A stretch of 5,671 bases of DNA, from the NCBI GenBank assembly GCA_028699795.1, contig JAQVTZ010000117.1, positions 1 to 5,671 on the forward strand. Direction: 5' to 3'. The stretch comes from Clostridia bacterium (GTDB lineage Bacteria > Bacillota > Clostridia > Christensenellales > DTU072). The notes beneath the pieces were generated by a model. It did no database searches. It saw only the letters and a program-made list of their open reading frames with translations, and had not been told where the DNA came from. Every line of letters begins with the position of its first letter. The stretch's first letter is position 1. A program made the translations under genes and the position numbers. This document shows positions 5,511 through 5,671 of this stretch, one piece after another.

Positions 5511-5671
5511 ATGGTTGATACTACCACGACCACATTAACAGAAGTCATCCCAACGATAGTGGCTTCGGCTTTACTCGAATTGGAAGAGGGAGATATAATT
5601 CGACCGCTCGTAACGAACGTTCCCTTTGCAGGGCCCGGGATAATCCACCAGACACCGTTTATCCAGAAGCT
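5511..5671 (+). CDS. Major capsid protein, N-terminal fragment
   Basis: The gene runs off the right edge; 53 full codons and two bases are visible. The ATG has AGAGGTG at 5499-5505, five bases upstream. The visible protein begins with a Thr-rich stretch (VDTTTTTLTEVIP), then a predicted helix (IVASALLELEEGDIIRPLVTN) and VPFAGPGIIHQTPFIQK. This fits the N-terminal arm and first strand of HK97-fold capsid proteins of the kind found just after a scaffold gene, where a helix ending in a short 'V..LV....F.GPG..v..P' turn is common. The assignment rests mainly on position after the scaffold plus this N-terminal pattern. The rest of the fold is outside the window. Very high expression would be expected, and the clean SD is consistent with that. 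Confidence 0.8.
   Translation, partial: MVDTTTTTLTEVIPTIVASALLELEEGDIIRPLVTNVPFAGPGIIHQTPFIQK

Noticed and set aside
1..5671. Stop-codon reassignment, as in some gut phages
   Set aside because: TAA, TAG and TGA each end a plausible gene with a neighbouring start, and the structural genes are complete under the standard code.
1..5671. CRISPR array, tRNA, insertion sequence or attachment site
   Set aside because: No spaced repeats, cloverleaf, transposase or flanking inverted repeats were seen by eye; the only gap over 100 bases is the terminator region.

Overview
The window looks like the junction between the early/middle genes and the late morphogenesis module of a tailed double-stranded DNA phage or prophage (Caudoviricetes). 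All recognisable genes lie on the plus strand and are tightly packed. Five starts overlap the preceding stop as ATGA (259, 793, 1898, 3190, 4710). The three stop codons TAA, TAG and TGA all end plausible genes, so the standard bacterial code (table 11) fits. Several genes have clear purine-rich Shine-Dalgarno sites (AGGAGG-like), which suggests a bacterial host that uses SD-led initiation. Nothing in the window identifies the host more closely. There are no integrase, insertion sequence, tRNA or CRISPR signals, so a free phage cannot be told from a prophage.

Layout. (1) Positions 2-1059 hold the 3' end of a longer gene with a C-x2-C-x5-C cluster, possibly an Fe-S nuclease of the Cas4/RecB type. 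Four small genes of unknown function follow (54, 71, 52 and 88 aa). One has four cysteines and could bind zinc. The last is very basic and may carry a helix-turn-helix. (2) Positions 1060-1169 are the only sizeable non-coding stretch. It holds a strong Rho-independent terminator with a GAAA loop, flanked by a perfect 10-bp direct repeat that could be a regulator site. (3) Positions 1170-5671 are the start of the late operon: an 84-aa probable coiled-coil protein, small terminase, large terminase, portal protein, scaffold-like protein and the first 53 codons of a likely major capsid protein.

How the genes work together. The small terminase recognises phage DNA. The large terminase pumps it, using its ATPase domain, through the portal ring and cuts it with an RNase H-like nuclease. 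The scaffold directs assembly of the capsid protein around the portal. No separate prohead protease or MuF-type minor head gene lies between portal and capsid gene.

Novelty. The core is an ordinary head-packaging cassette, and I see no convincing new multi-gene system. The points most worth a second look are the repeat-flanked terminator with the basic protein just upstream, the small terminase that lacks an SD and shares a frame with the gene before it, the hydrophobic N-terminus of the scaffold, and the cysteine cluster at the left edge.
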